Part shown: positions 5,120 to 5,215 of the stretch, one piece after another
Numbering within the stretch: position 1 is the stretch's first letter
Layout of the letters: every line of letters starts with the position of its first letter
Assembly: GCA_030528765.1 (NCBI GenBank)
Contig: JAUMYD010000133.1
Coordinates: forward strand, 1-5,215
Direction: 5' to 3'
Length of the DNA: 5,215 nt
Source of the DNA: Bacillota bacterium
GTDB taxonomy: Bacteria; Bacillota; Dehalobacteriia; UBA4068
Made by a program: the position numbers and the translations under genes
The notes under the pieces: generated by a model
What the model saw: the letters and a program-made list of their open reading frames with translations, nothing else
Database searches by the model: none
Told to the model about the DNA's origin: nothing

Positions 5120-5215
5120 CTACAGCTGGGATTCGATGAGGATCAGCTCCTGCTCAGCTGCCCTGCGTTTCTGCCGCCCCTCAACCTGAATCATCAACAA
5201 CTCATCAAATGAGCA
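5120..5215 (-). CDS. telA: TelA-family toxic anion resistance protein, C-terminal end (partial)
   Basis: Only the last 31 codons are in the window; the gene continues past 5215. The visible part, FDELLMIQVEGRQKRRAAEQ followed by ELILIESQL, matches the C-terminal helix of TelA proteins, which have the pattern I-Q-x-E-G-R-x-K-R followed by an A-E-x-E-L coiled stretch. TelA proteins are cytoplasmic, coiled-coil-rich and linked to tellurite and other toxic-anion or cell-envelope stress; the exact mechanism is not established. The first in-frame stop is TAG at 5120-5122, but the frame continues beyond it as EQLLDFRN to a second TAG at 5093-5095. That reads like the usual end of the family, so the last nine residues may have been cut off by a point mutation. 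The neighbouring xpaC-like gene strengthens the call. Confidence 0.75.
   Translation of the reverse strand, partial: CSFDELLMIQVEGRQKRRAAEQELILIESQL

Noticed and set aside
1..5215. tRNA, rRNA, CRISPR array, insertion sequence or attachment site
   Set aside because: No cloverleaf, regularly spaced repeats, transposase frame or flanking terminal repeats could be seen by eye on either strand.

Overview
This window looks like part of a low-to-mid GC Firmicute chromosome, most likely a clostridial (Lachnospiraceae/Oscillospiraceae-type) gut bacterium. The grounds are strong AGGAGG-type ribosome binding sites, frequent GTG starts, SigA-type promoters and the gene families present. No 16S rRNA or other taxonomic marker is here, so this is inference. 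Every gene I can support lies on the minus strand, so transcription runs from the high-coordinate end to the low end.

Reading with transcription, four genes follow each other closely. They are the last codons of a TelA-type toxic anion resistance gene (5120-5215, cut by the window edge), an XpaC-like membrane protein gene (start 5057), a DUF6935-like soluble protein gene (3806-4372) and a lipoprotein gene (2383-3752). TelA next to XpaC is a known Firmicute pairing; the other two are probably later cistrons of the same operon. This block is damaged. The telA end has an early TAG, the xpaC-like gene has a one-base frameshift in a T run that removes about 40 residues, and the lipoprotein gene carries about seven one-base indels plus at least two nonsense codons. 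Only the DUF6935-like gene is clean.

Next comes a monocistronic EamA/DMT-family transporter gene (1367-2203) with its own extended -10 promoter and a strong hairpin terminator (1203-1235).

Directly after that terminator, a perfect consensus promoter (TTGACA, 17 bp, TATAAT) drives a two-gene ribonuclease/inhibitor cassette. The first gene encodes a barnase-family RNase made as a predicted lipoprotein with a very acidic linker (503-1087). The second encodes a barstar-family inhibitor (201-512) that overlaps it by 10 bp and starts with GTG. An intrinsic terminator at 147-181 closes the cassette. Positions 1-146 are AT-rich and hold no gene I can support.

The most interesting points are the lipid-anchored, strongly acidic barnase with its coupled inhibitor, the telA-xpaC-DUF6935-lipoprotein association, and the concentration of lesions in the upstream block while the transporter and barnase/barstar genes are intact.
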